Positions 20,066 through 28,499 of a stretch of 64,000 nucleotides of DNA are shown piece after piece; position 1 is the stretch's first letter, and every line of letters starts with the position of its first letter. Where the stretch lies: contig NZ_VRKO01000003.1 of assembly GCF_012271765.1 (NCBI RefSeq), positions 144,219 to 208,218 of the forward strand, written 5' to 3'. The position numbers and the translations under genes were made by a program. This stretch comes from Erwinia rhapontici. Its GTDB lineage: Bacteria > Pseudomonadota > Gammaproteobacteria > Enterobacterales > Enterobacteriaceae. Below the pieces are notes generated by a model. The model made no database searches, was not told the DNA's origin, and was given only the letters and a program-made list of their open reading frames with translations.

Positions 20066-21472
20066 TCACGATTTCCATCCACCTCCCAGTGCTTTATACA
20101 GTGTAATCTGCTGGTTTAGCTGCCCGAGACGGGTGGTAATCAATGATTGCTGCACCGCATACAGCGAGCGTTGTGCCACCAGTACATTCAGATAATTGTC
20201 CACGCCTTCCCGGTAGCGCACGTTGGCAAAATCGAAGTTACGCTGGTTCGCGATTTCATCTAACTGACGTGCTTTCAACTCATCCTGGTAGGTTTCCTGC
20301 CCGGCCATGGCATCCCCCACCTCTTTAAATGCCGTCTGAATCGTCTTCTCATAATCCGCAATTTGAATGCGTTTTTGCAGTTTGGCGATATCCAGATTGG
20401 CCGAGTTCACCCCGCCATCGAAGATGGGCAAATTGATACTGGGCCCAAATGACCAGGCGGCCGTGCCACCCGACAGCAGATGGCTAAAGGCCGCAGAGGT
20501 GGAACCTCCCGCCGCCGTCAGTGAAATGCTGGGGAAGAACGCAGCACGTGCCGCACCGATGTTGGCATTCGCCGCCTTTAACGTGTGTTCAGCGGCGATA
20601 ATATCCGGGCGATGCGTCAGCAGGTCGGAAGGCAACCCGGCCGGCGTGGCCGGGAAGTTCCATGCTTTCTGCAAACGGGCGCCGGCCAGCAGACTGGCGG
20701 GCAGATCGCTGCCCACCAGTAGCCTCAGTGCATTAACATCCTGGCGTACCTGGCGGCTGTAGGTCGCAATATCCGCCTGCGCCGCACGTACCGCCGTTTC
20801 GGCCTGTACCAGATCCTGTTCGCTGGCCACGCCGCCGTCATAGCTGCGTTTCGTCAGATCCCAGGAGTCCTGCTGGCTTTTTGCCGTATCCTGCGCCAGT
20901 TTCAGCAGATCGTTATCGGAACACAGCGAAAGATAGCCAGAAGCCACTTCAGCAATCAGGGTGATCTGCGTTGCCCTTTGCGTGGCCGCGCTGGCCAGCC
21001 ACGCTTCCAGTGCCTGATCGCGCAGGCTTTGCAAACGACCAAAGAAGTCCAGTTCCCAGGCGGTGACACCCAGGCTGGTATTCAGTTGGTGATACGTCAC
21101 CGGTCCGCTGCTCTGCGTGCTATAGAGATTCCCCGGGAGATGCGTGGCGCTATCGCTGGCATTGAAATCAAGCGATGGCATCAGGGCGGCGCGATCAACT
21201 TGCACCTGCGAACGCGCCACCTCCACATTCAGCGCCGCCACCCGCAGGTCACGGTTGTTGGACAGCGCACTGGCGATCAGCCTGTGCATAACCGGGTCGG
21301 TAAAGAAGTTCTGCCAGCGGATGTCCGCGCCATCACCACGCACCGCCCCCCCCTGACTCTCGTAATGCGCCGCAACGGGTAAAGCCGGGCGATGATAGTC
21401 TGGGGCCATAGTACACCCCGTGAGGATCATCGTCAGAGGCAAGATCCCCTGGGAGAAAGACTTACGCATCAT
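20066..21472 (-). CDS. Outer-membrane efflux lipoprotein of the second RND operon
   Basis: TolC-like channel of the NodT/OprM family, 468 residues from ATG 21472. The lipobox is ILTGC with C20, and the mature start [12 protein letters not shown] is typical. The conserved DLLTHRPDI lies between the two channel repeats. The start overlaps the end of the permease gene by 11 bases and uses GAGG inside it; a second ATG at 21469 is possible. It belongs to the AcrB-like pump just upstream and is clearly different from the channel at 10693. Confidence 0.93.
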   Translation of the reverse strand: MMRKSFSQGILPLTMILTGCTMAPDYHRPALPVAAHYESQGGAVRGDGADIRWQNFFTDPVMHRLIASALSNNRDLRVAALNVEVARSQVQVDRAALMPSLDFNASDSATHLPGNLYSTQSSGPVTYHQLNTSLGVTAWELDFFGRLQSLRDQALEAWLASAATQRATQITLIAEVASGYLSLCSDNDLLKLAQDTAKSQQDSWDLTKRSYDGGVASEQDLVQAETAVRAAQADIATYSRQVRQDVNALRLLVGSDLPASLLAGARLQKAWNFPATPAGLPSDLLTHRPDIIAAEHTLKAANANIGAARAAFFPSISLTAAGGSTSAAFSHLLSGGTAAWSFGPSINLPIFDGGVNSANLDIAKLQKRIQIADYEKTIQTAFKEVGDAMAGQETYQDELKARQLDEIANQRNFDFANVRYREGVDNYLNVLVAQRSLYAVQQSLITTRLGQLNQQITLYKALGGGWKS

Positions 21473-24400
21473 GTTCTTCAACCTCAGTTTTCGGTTTTTT
21501 CTTCGCGGTAAAACGCTGGGCAACCACAACGTAAAACATCGGCACGAAGAAGATGGCCAGGAAGGTCGCAGTGATCATCCCGCCGACGACGGCAGTCCCT
21601 ATCGAGTGCTGGCTTCCCGCACCGGCACCGTGAGACATCGTCAACGGCAGCACGCCGAGCACAAAGGCCATTGAGGTCATAATGATTGGCCGGATACGCA
21701 GTTTCGCCGCTTCAATTGCGGCTTCCACCAGTCCTTTTCCCTGATTTTCATGCAGATCTTTGGCAAACTCGACAATCAGAATGGCATTTTTGGCAGCCAG
21801 TCCGACAGTCGTCAGCAGCCCCACCTGGAAGAAGACGTCATTTTCCAGGCCACGCATCAACACCGCAAGAATGGTGCCTAACACGCCCATTGGTACCACC
21901 ATCAGCACCGAGAATGGGATCGACCAGCTCTCATACAGTGCGGCAAGGCAGAGGAAGACCATCAGAATGGAAATGGTATACAGCGCCGGAGTCTGTGAAC
22001 CGGACATCTGTTCCTCGTAGGACAACCCATGCCAGCCAACACGGAACCCTTTGGGCAGTTTGGCGGCAATCTCGTTGACAGCTTTTACCGCATCACCCGA
22101 GCTATACCCAGGCGCAGGCGAGCCCATAATCTCCACCGACGAGGCACCGTTAAAGCGCTCATAGCGCGGTGAACCGTATTCCCATTTGCCACTCCCGAAG
22201 GCGGAATAAGGGACCATGTCGCCACTGGCATTACGGAAGTACCATTTGTCGAGGTCTTCCGGTGTCACACGCGACCCCGCGTTACCCTGTACGTAGACCT
22301 TCTTAACGCGGGCGTTATAGATAAACTGGTTCACGTAGCTCGAGCCCCAGGCCGTGGAGAGCGTATCGTTAACATCTTCCAGGCTGAGGCCCAGCGCCCG
22401 CGCACGTTCATCATCAATAATCAGATGATATTGCGGCTCATCTTCCATCCCGTTCGGACGGGTAGCGAACAGGCGCTTATCTTTCGCTGCCATCGACAGG
22501 AATTGATTACGCGCGGCCATCAGTGCGGCATGCCCCTGGTTATTGACGTCCTGCAGGAAGAAGTCGAAGCCGGTCGCATTCCCCAGCTCCATAACGGCTG
22601 GCGGTACCAGAGCAAACACCTTGGCATCTTTTAGTGTGGCGAAGTGCGCCATCGTGCGGGCGGCCAGTTTCTGCACCGACTGCTCGCTGTTGCGCTGGTC
22701 CCAGGGTTTCAACAGCACGAAGGACATGCCGACATTTTCCCCACGCCCGGCAAAACTGAAGCCATTCGGCGAGAAGACCGATTTAACCTCAGGTTCGTTC
22801 TTCAGCAACCAGCCACCAATGTCATTCAGCACCTCCTGGGTGCGTCCACTGGAGGCATTGGCGGGCAGCGTCACCTGCACCATCATTACCCCCTGGTCCT
22901 CATCCGGCAGGAATGAGGTGGGTACGCGGGTAAACAGATAACCTGTTGCGGCGATAATGGCCACGTAGATCACCAGGAACAGCTTTCGTTTGGAAATAAC
23001 GCGACTCACGCCGCGGGTGTAATAAAGCGTCCCGGTGTCGAATTTACGGTTAAACCAGCCCGCCATCCCGGTGGTTTTATGCTCGGCAGAGGTCGCTTTC
23101 AGCAGCGTGGCGCAGAGTGCAGGGGTGAAAATCATCGCCATCAGCACCGAGAGCACCATCGCAGAGACAATAGTGATTGAGAACTGGCGATAGATAACCC
23201 CGGTGGAACCACTGAAGAAGGCCATCGGCAGCAGCACCGCTGACAGCACCAGCGCAATCCCCAGTAGTGCTCCTTGAATCTGCTGCATGGACTTAATCGT
23301 GGCGGCCTTCGGATCCAGCCCTTCGTCGTGCATCACACGTTCGACGTTTTCCACCACCACGATAGCGTCATCCACCAACAGCCCGATGGCCAGCACCATT
23401 CCAAACATCGTGAGAATATTGATGGTGTAACCGCAGGCCGCAAGAATACCGAATGTGCCCAGCAGCACCACCGGAACCACCATCGTGGTAATCAGCGTGG
23501 CACGCAGGTTTTGCAGGAACAAAAGCATGACCATGAAGACCAGCACAATCGCTTCGATCAGCGTTTTCACCACTTCCTCAATCGAGGCACTGACAACGGG
23601 TGCTGTATCGTACGGGAAATTGACTTTCACCCCTTCCGGCAGGAAAGGTTTAATGCCGTCAACGGTATGTCGCACGCTGTTGATCGCATCCAGCACGTTA
23701 CCGCCACTGGCAAGGCGCAGTGCAATACCGACCGACGGTTCACCGTTAAAGGTGGAGGAAATGCTGTAATCCTGTGGGCCAAGATCGATACCGCCCACGT
23801 CACGCAGGCGCACCTGTGAACCATCAGCATTGACCTTTAACAGAATATTTTTGAACTGCTCCACTGACTGCAGACGGGTTTTCCCGACGATAGTCGCACT
23901 GAATCTTGCGCCCGACACCGTCGGTAATCCGGCGAGTTTACCGCTGGAAACCTGCACGTTCTGCTGGCTGATCGCCGTAGTGATATCGCTGGGAACCAGC
24001 TGGTATTTATACAGTTTTGCCGGGTCGAGCCAGATACGCATTCCGTACTCGGCCCCCATCACCATAAAATCCCCCACGCCGTTGCTGCGCGCAATCGGGT
24101 CCTGTAATTTCGACACCATCAGGTCAGCGAGATCGCCATTACTCAGCTTGGGATTACTCGACGTCAGCCCGACCACCAGCATAAAGTTGGCCTGGTACTT
24201 ACGGATGTTGATCCCCTGATTCACCACTTCGGTCGGTAATTGTGATTCAGCCAGCGACACTTTGTTCTGCACCTGCACCTGGGCAATATCCGGGTCTGTG
24301 CCCTGATTAAAGGTGACGATGATTGACGCACTGCCGTCACTGTTACTTTGTGATTCGATATAACGCAGGTTATCCAGCCCGTTCAACTGCTGTTCAATGA

Positions 24401-24590
24401 CCTGCACCACGGTATTTTGCGTCGTTTCTGCGCTCGCACCCGGATAGGCTACCTGCACCGAAATCGCCGGGGGGGCAATATTCGGGTACTGGTTGATGGG
24501 CAGACTCAAAATCGACAGTCCCCCCACCAACATCACCACAATAGCGATCACCCAGGCAAAGATGGGACGTTCAATAAAAAATTTAGACAT
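21462..24590 (-). CDS. RND multidrug permease, AcrB/MexB/AdeJ (HAE1) family
   Basis: Homotrimeric drug/proton antiporter of the inner membrane. The product is 1042 residues with the HAE1 start [21 protein letters not shown]. The proton-relay pair is in [18 protein letters not shown], with a second half ending in a charged cytoplasmic tail. AAGGA eight bases before the ATG is a good ribosome site. It follows the adaptor by 13 bases and overlaps the channel gene. Because the operon carries its own channel, it is probably not the housekeeping acrAB of this genome; that inference needs the rest of the chromosome. Confidence 0.95.
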   Translation of the reverse strand: MSKFFIERPIFAWVIAIVVMLVGGLSILSLPINQYPNIAPPAISVQVAYPGASAETTQNTVVQVIEQQLNGLDNLRYIESQSNSDGSASIIVTFNQGTDPDIAQVQVQNKVSLAESQLPTEVVNQGINIRKYQANFMLVVGLTSSNPKLSNGDLADLMVSKLQDPIARSNGVGDFMVMGAEYGMRIWLDPAKLYKYQLVPSDITTAISQQNVQVSSGKLAGLPTVSGARFSATIVGKTRLQSVEQFKNILLKVNADGSQVRLRDVGGIDLGPQDYSISSTFNGEPSVGIALRLASGGNVLDAINSVRHTVDGIKPFLPEGVKVNFPYDTAPVVSASIEEVVKTLIEAIVLVFMVMLLFLQNLRATLITTMVVPVVLLGTFGILAACGYTINILTMFGMVLAIGLLVDDAIVVVENVERVMHDEGLDPKAATIKSMQQIQGALLGIALVLSAVLLPMAFFSGSTGVIYRQFSITIVSAMVLSVLMAMIFTPALCATLLKATSAEHKTTGMAGWFNRKFDTGTLYYTRGVSRVISKRKLFLVIYVAIIAATGYLFTRVPTSFLPDEDQGVMMVQVTLPANASSGRTQEVLNDIGGWLLKNEPEVKSVFSPNGFSFAGRGENVGMSFVLLKPWDQRNSEQSVQKLAARTMAHFATLKDAKVFALVPPAVMELGNATGFDFFLQDVNNQGHAALMAARNQFLSMAAKDKRLFATRPNGMEDEPQYHLIIDDERARALGLSLEDVNDTLSTAWGSSYVNQFIYNARVKKVYVQGNAGSRVTPEDLDKWYFRNASGDMVPYSAFGSGKWEYGSPRYERFNGASSVEIMGSPAPGYSSGDAVKAVNEIAAKLPKGFRVGWHGLSYEEQMSGSQTPALYTISILMVFLCLAALYESWSIPFSVLMVVPMGVLGTILAVLMRGLENDVFFQVGLLTTVGLAAKNAILIVEFAKDLHENQGKGLVEAAIEAAKLRIRPIIMTSMAFVLGVLPLTMSHGAGAGSQHSIGTAVVGGMITATFLAIFFVPMFYVVVAQRFTAKKKPKTEVEEHDA

Positions 24591-24603
24591 CAGGGTTTCC
24601 TTG

Positions 24604-25734
24604 CTACTGCGCCGATGCGTCGGTGGTAGTCAGATTGACTTTCGAGGCGTTCGATGACCCACTCGTGCTGGCAGTGGTGGTCACTCGCGTTCCGGCCTGC
24701 ACAGTTTGCAGCCCATTCACGACCACCCGGTCGCCCGATTTCAGTCCGGAATTCACCAACCATTTGTGACCGATCATCTGACCGGTGGTTATCGACTGCT
24801 CCTTGATGCGGTTGTCCGCGTCCACCAGGTAGACATAAGGCCGACCTTTGGTGTCATGCATGATCGATTCCTGCGGCACCAGAATGCCCTGTTCGGCGAT
24901 CCCCTGCGGGAAACTGGCGTGGACAAACATGCCCGGCAGCAGTTCACGTTTCGGATTGGGGAAGATGGCACGCAACGTAACGCTGCCGGTGCTTTCATCC
25001 ACCGTCACTTCCGAGAACTCCAGCCGCCCCTCTTGCGGATAGAGAGAACCATCTTCCAGCGTCAGTTTTACCGCCGCAGCATGATCTCCCACTTTTTTTA
25101 ACAGCCCTTCGGCCAGTGCGCGACGCTGCGCGATGAGATCCAGTGACGAGGTACTGACATCGACATAAATGGGGTCGAGCTGCTGGATAAGACTCATATA
25201 ACTGCTTTGCCCGTTGGTCACCAGCGCCCCTTCGGTCGACAGTGAACGCCCGATATGACCGGAGATGGGCGCCCGTACCTGGGTGTAATTGAGGTTAACG
25301 CGCGCCGTTTCGACATCGGCTTTCGCTTCACGCGCAGTGGCTACCGCGTCGTCGTAGGTCTGTTGACTGATGGCATGAGCAGCGGCCAGCGGTTTGTAGC
25401 GCGCTGCCACTTTGTCCGCGTTGATCAAGGTCGCCAGTGCTTTGTCGTAGGAGGCTTGATAACTGGCGGGGTCTATCTGATAAAGCGATTGTCCCGCTTT
25501 CACTTCGCTCCCCTCCGTGAACAGGCGTTTAAGGACAATACCGCTGACCTGGGGGCGCACTTCTGCCGTACGGATGGCCGTGGTTCGGCCCGGTAACTGT
25601 TTAAACAACGTGACCGGCTCACTGTGTAAGGTGCTGATACCGACCTGAACGGACGTGTCTTGAGGCGGGGTCGTGGTCTGGTCGCAGGCGGCCAGCAAAA
25701 AAAGCAAACTCGCGGGAAGAATCCTTAAGCGCAT
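24604..25734 (-). CDS. RND periplasmic adaptor, AcrA/MexA family lipoprotein
   Basis: Membrane-fusion subunit of the second pump, 376 residues. The signal peptide ends in LLAAC with C17. Asp follows the cysteine (CDQ), a signal that keeps lipoproteins in the inner membrane. Motifs include [19 protein letters not shown] (lipoyl part) and [12 protein letters not shown] after the hairpin. The tail is rich in Ser and Thr. It is the first gene of a three-gene operon. A TATAAT at 25805-25800 and a palindrome at 25771-25786 lie in the leader. Confidence 0.95.
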   Translation of the reverse strand: MRLRILPASLLFLLAACDQTTTPPQDTSVQVGISTLHSEPVTLFKQLPGRTTAIRTAEVRPQVSGIVLKRLFTEGSEVKAGQSLYQIDPASYQASYDKALATLINADKVAARYKPLAAAHAISQQTYDDAVATAREAKADVETARVNLNYTQVRAPISGHIGRSLSTEGALVTNGQSSYMSLIQQLDPIYVDVSTSSLDLIAQRRALAEGLLKKVGDHAAAVKLTLEDGSLYPQEGRLEFSEVTVDESTGSVTLRAIFPNPKRELLPGMFVHASFPQGIAEQGILVPQESIMHDTKGRPYVYLVDADNRIKEQSITTGQMIGHKWLVNSGLKSGDRVVVNGLQTVQAGTRVTTTASTSGSSNASKVNLTTTDASAQ

Positions 25735-25770
25735 GGTGAAGTCTCAATTAGATAGCTTTAAATTAATAAC

Positions 25771-25805
25771 GAGAGTGATTACTCTCATAAAAGAAGGGCA
25801 TTATA
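25771..25805 (-). promoter_or_regulatory. Promoter -10 and operator-like palindrome of the second RND operon
   Basis: On the minus strand TATAAT (25805-25800) is followed 13 bases later by GAGAGTAATCACTCTC (25786-25771), six-base perfect arms around four bases. A repressor bound there would block the promoter, as TetR- or MarR-type repressors do. No -35 with a good match was found, and no repressor gene lies beside it. Confidence 0.5.
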
Positions 25806-25933
25806 GAGGGTGCAAAAATCTGGCTGTGTTAAGTTTCCGCTAAGTTCTTTATCGAAACGCGACGAGTAAGCTTCTCGTGCCGCATCGGTTGGCGGATGCT
25901 GATAGCTGTTGCCTCCTGCAATTAATGCCCTGG

Positions 25934-26122
25934 TTAACCCAGTGGCTCAACGCCCCTCCTTCTGAGTTCACGCCGGGCCAGATCCTTCAGCCAGCAGGCG
26001 AGCGTCACATTGTCATTGTCGGTGATCATTCTCAACTGATCGTGCAGCTGAGGGTGGATGCGTAGCTGAAAGGCGGCTGAACGACCGCCAGTTTTTGGCG
26101 TCCTGTCTTTAAGTTTCGGCAT
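25934..26122 (-). CDS. Small ribbon-helix-helix (Arc/MetJ-type) protein
   Basis: A 62-residue basic protein. Residues about 15-30 (SAAFQLRIHPQLHDQL) look like the beta-strand and first helix of a ribbon-helix-helix DNA-binding fold, and about 35-56 would be the second helix (VTLACWLKDLARRELRRR). AGGA lies nine bases before the ATG. It stands alone between the second RND operon and the PBP3 paralogue, all on the minus strand. No toxin partner is visible on either side. It could regulate itself or a neighbour, but its role is unknown. The reading frame is supported by fold-like composition, not by a remembered homologue. Confidence 0.65.
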   Translation of the reverse strand: MPKLKDRTPKTGGRSAAFQLRIHPQLHDQLRMITDNDNVTLACWLKDLARRELRRRGVEPLG

Positions 26123-26142
26123 ATTATCGGTTCCTGAAGGTC

Positions 26143-26181
26143 AAAAACGCCCCCCGCAGCGCTACCAACACCTCAGGGGGC
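26143..26181 (-). terminator. Terminator-like hairpin in the leader of the ribbon-helix-helix gene
   Basis: On the minus strand GCCCCC (26181-26176) pairs with GGGGGC (26154-26149) around a 21-base loop and is followed after CG by TTTTT, ending about 20 bases before the start codon. That arrangement would suit attenuation, but a long loop makes it uncertain. Confidence 0.35.
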
Positions 26182-26334
26182 TGACACGACACAATGGAAT
26201 GCGTTACTGCACCGTGGTGTCCCACCTTAGCCCTTTGGCCTGTGCTTATTTTGTCGATTCGTGTACGCACCACAGAAAAGTTGTCAGTAAAAGAAACTAA
26301 CAGGATAAAATGGTGAAATAGAGATTGAAGGGGT

Positions 26335-26361
26335 AAAAAAAAACCCACGCAAAGGCGTGGG
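26335..26361 (-). terminator. Intrinsic terminator of the PBP3-paralogue gene
   Basis: On the minus strand CCCACGC-CTTT-GCGTGGG (26361-26344) is followed by nine T residues (26343-26335). It begins 23 bases after the stop codon. A clean Rho-independent terminator. Confidence 0.9.
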
Positions 26362-26383
26362 CTGGCGGTGTGACTCTGAGGGA

Positions 26384-28099
26384 TCAGCCCGGATGGTAAA
26401 TCGCATCCGGGGCGATATTCATATGCTTCAGTACCGGGCCAATAATGTTGCCGAATACCGGGGCGGCGACCGATCCACCGAAGTGATCGCCTGCCGTCGG
26501 ATGGTTGATCATAATCACCAACGCCACCTGCGGGTTACTGGCGGGAGCCACTCCGGCGGTGTAGTTGATATAGCCGCCATCATATTTGCCGCTGTCGCCC
26601 ATCTTTTCTGCCGTACCGGTTTTTATGGCCAGACGATAACCCGGCACAGCAGCACGCACCCCGCTGCCGCCCGGTAAGGCATCACTTTCCATCATATGCA
26701 CGACGGCACGTACCGTGTCTTCATCCGCCACGCGGCGGCCCGCCACAGGCGGGCTGACCTTCGTGATGGACAGTGGCCGATAAACACCAAAAGACCCCAG
26801 AGTGGCGTATTCTCGCGCAATCTGCAGTGGTGTCACGCGCAGGCCGTAGCCAAAGGAGAAGGTCGCACGCTCGATATCGGCCCAGCGCTCACGGTGCAGC
26901 GGGAAGTAGCCCACGCTTTCCCCGGTCAAACCTAATCCGGTGGGCTTACCGAGACCAAACGCATGGTAGGTATTTACCAACACCTCTGCCGGCATCGCGA
27001 GGGCAATGTGCGACACGCCAATATCACTGGATTTTTGCAGAATACCGGTCATGGTCAGACGCGGCCAGTGGCCAACGTCGCGGATCAAGTGGCCATTGAC
27101 GCGATAAGGCGTGGTATCCAGTACCGAATCCGGGCGCACCAGTTTACGTGCCAGCCCTTCCATCACCACCAGCGGTTTCACCGTTGATCCGGGTTCAAAA
27201 CTGTCATTGATGGCCGTGTTGCGCATCTGCGCAGGGGAGACATCGACAAAGTTGTTGGGATTAAAGGACGGATAGGACGCCATTCCGAGGATCTCCCCGG
27301 TATCGATTTTCACCAACACCGCCGCACCCGAGTCCGCCTTATTCAGGAGTACCCCATCGCGCAGTTTGCTGTAGAGGGTGTACTGATCAAATTTATCAAT
27401 GCTGAGCTGCACGGTGGGGGGCTGCTGTGGCGGCTCATAGTTAATCATCGCAACGATATTGCCACTGGCATCCTGACGGTATTTTTCCACGCCGGGTGTG
27501 CCCTGTAATAGCTTATCAAAGCCCTTTTCCAGCCCGGTCAGCCCGGCATTATCCGCCCCGACAATACCGAGCAGGGGTGCCGTTGCCTCACTCATCGGGT
27601 AGTAACGACTGTCGTCGTAAACCGTGGTGATCCCGGCCAGATGCAACTTGACGATATCTTTGGCAATCCCTAATTCAATTTTACGCCCGAGGTAAAGAAA
27701 GCGGCGTTTCGGATTGGCATTAATCTGCGCGGCAAGTTGCTCAGGGCGTTGCTCCAGCGCATTGGCAAGATATTCCCACTTGGGACTGGTAAAATCAGGG
27801 TGCCCTTCCAGCACACGTTGCGGGTCGGCAATCACATCGCGTGACGGCACGCTTAACGCCAGCGCTTCGCCGTTACGATCCAGCAGCGTTCCCCGGTTAG
27901 TCGGCAGGGTGACGGTACGTAATGAGCGTTCATCGGCCTGTTTTTCCAGCATCGGATGGTTGATCAGCTGTAAATCGGCCACGCTCGCCAGCAGAAAGAC
28001 CAGGCAAGCCAGAACCCCCAGACAGACCACCCGGAATCGCACAGGGTTGAACGTGGGTGCAGGCTGAGATTTCGCCGAGTTTCGTTTAAACGGGGGCAT
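26384..28099 (-). CDS. Peptidoglycan transpeptidase, FtsI (PBP3) paralogue
   Basis: Class B penicillin-binding protein, 571 residues, closest in my memory to E. coli FtsI and to the alternative division enzyme PBP3SAL of Salmonella. One N-terminal membrane anchor (about 22-42) is followed by a pedestal domain and the transpeptidase. The active site SxxK is S305-TV-K308 and KTG is K493-G495. The SxN motif reads S357-S358-D359; FtsI has SSN there. It is not in the dcw cluster, is monocistronic, and ends at a strong terminator. A second PBP3 may serve division under special conditions such as acid, as in Salmonella; that role is inferred. Confidence 0.92.
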   Translation of the reverse strand: MPPFKRNSAKSQPAPTFNPVRFRVVCLGVLACLVFLLASVADLQLINHPMLEKQADERSLRTVTLPTNRGTLLDRNGEALALSVPSRDVIADPQRVLEGHPDFTSPKWEYLANALEQRPEQLAAQINANPKRRFLYLGRKIELGIAKDIVKLHLAGITTVYDDSRYYPMSEATAPLLGIVGADNAGLTGLEKGFDKLLQGTPGVEKYRQDASGNIVAMINYEPPQQPPTVQLSIDKFDQYTLYSKLRDGVLLNKADSGAAVLVKIDTGEILGMASYPSFNPNNFVDVSPAQMRNTAINDSFEPGSTVKPLVVMEGLARKLVRPDSVLDTTPYRVNGHLIRDVGHWPRLTMTGILQKSSDIGVSHIALAMPAEVLVNTYHAFGLGKPTGLGLTGESVGYFPLHRERWADIERATFSFGYGLRVTPLQIAREYATLGSFGVYRPLSITKVSPPVAGRRVADEDTVRAVVHMMESDALPGGSGVRAAVPGYRLAIKTGTAEKMGDSGKYDGGYINYTAGVAPASNPQVALVIMINHPTAGDHFGGSVAAPVFGNIIGPVLKHMNIAPDAIYHPG

Positions 28100-28276
28100 G
28101 TAGGTTCCGGTGCAGGCTGGGAGATAACTTGCTGGCAGTTATACAAAAAATGCTGTGGAGATGACAGGGAAACTGTGTTTCAGATCGTGAGTGACACAGC
28201 CGGAGAACAGCCTGAAGCGCATTCAAAAAAGAAGAAATAAATCAGATGGTTAACATAAAAAACCCAAATAAATGGC

Positions 28277-28357
28277 AAAAAAAACCTGCGCATCTGCGCA
28301 GGTTGGTGAAACAAAGCGTTAAAAACTTTTTGATGTTCACCCATCAATACCTCTGGG
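28277..28357 (-). ncRNA. omrA: OmrA/OmrB-family small RNA
   Basis: About 81 bases. The 5' end CCCAGAGGTATTGAT is the conserved seed of OmrA/OmrB. The 3' end is CACCAACCTGCGC-AGAT-GCGCAGG followed by eight T residues, the conserved terminator of the family. The middle differs from E. coli, as expected. OmrA/B are Hfq-dependent RNAs induced by OmpR that repress outer-membrane receptors, ompT, csgD and ompR. In E. coli the two genes lie between aas and galR; here a single copy lies on the galR side of the accessory block. Confidence 0.92.
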
Positions 28358-28363
28358 ACTTGA

Positions 28364-28440
28364 ACTGTAGCAACCCTGCGCGTTAAGCCGCTACTCAGGA
28401 ATCGCAACAGTTACCCGCAAAATGTAACCAGCTATGTGAT
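28364..28440 (-). promoter_or_regulatory. Probable omrA promoter region
   Basis: TACAGT (28369-28364) ends six bases before the inferred first base of the sRNA and fits a -10. The -35 position is poor (AGCGGC), as expected for an activator-dependent promoter. The upstream segment GTTACATTTTGCGGGTAACT (minus strand, about 28430-28411) could hold OmpR sites, which is how E. coli omrA/B are controlled. I cannot score the OmpR match here. Confidence 0.4.
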
Positions 28441-28499
28441 TTATAGGGTTTTATGCAATCTCTCTCGTAAATCGGCACACCTTGCTAATAGTGAAATGC

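Noticed and set aside
25971..26122. RHH gene as a HicB or CcdA-type antitoxin
   Set aside because: No toxin-sized frame lies next to it on the same strand.
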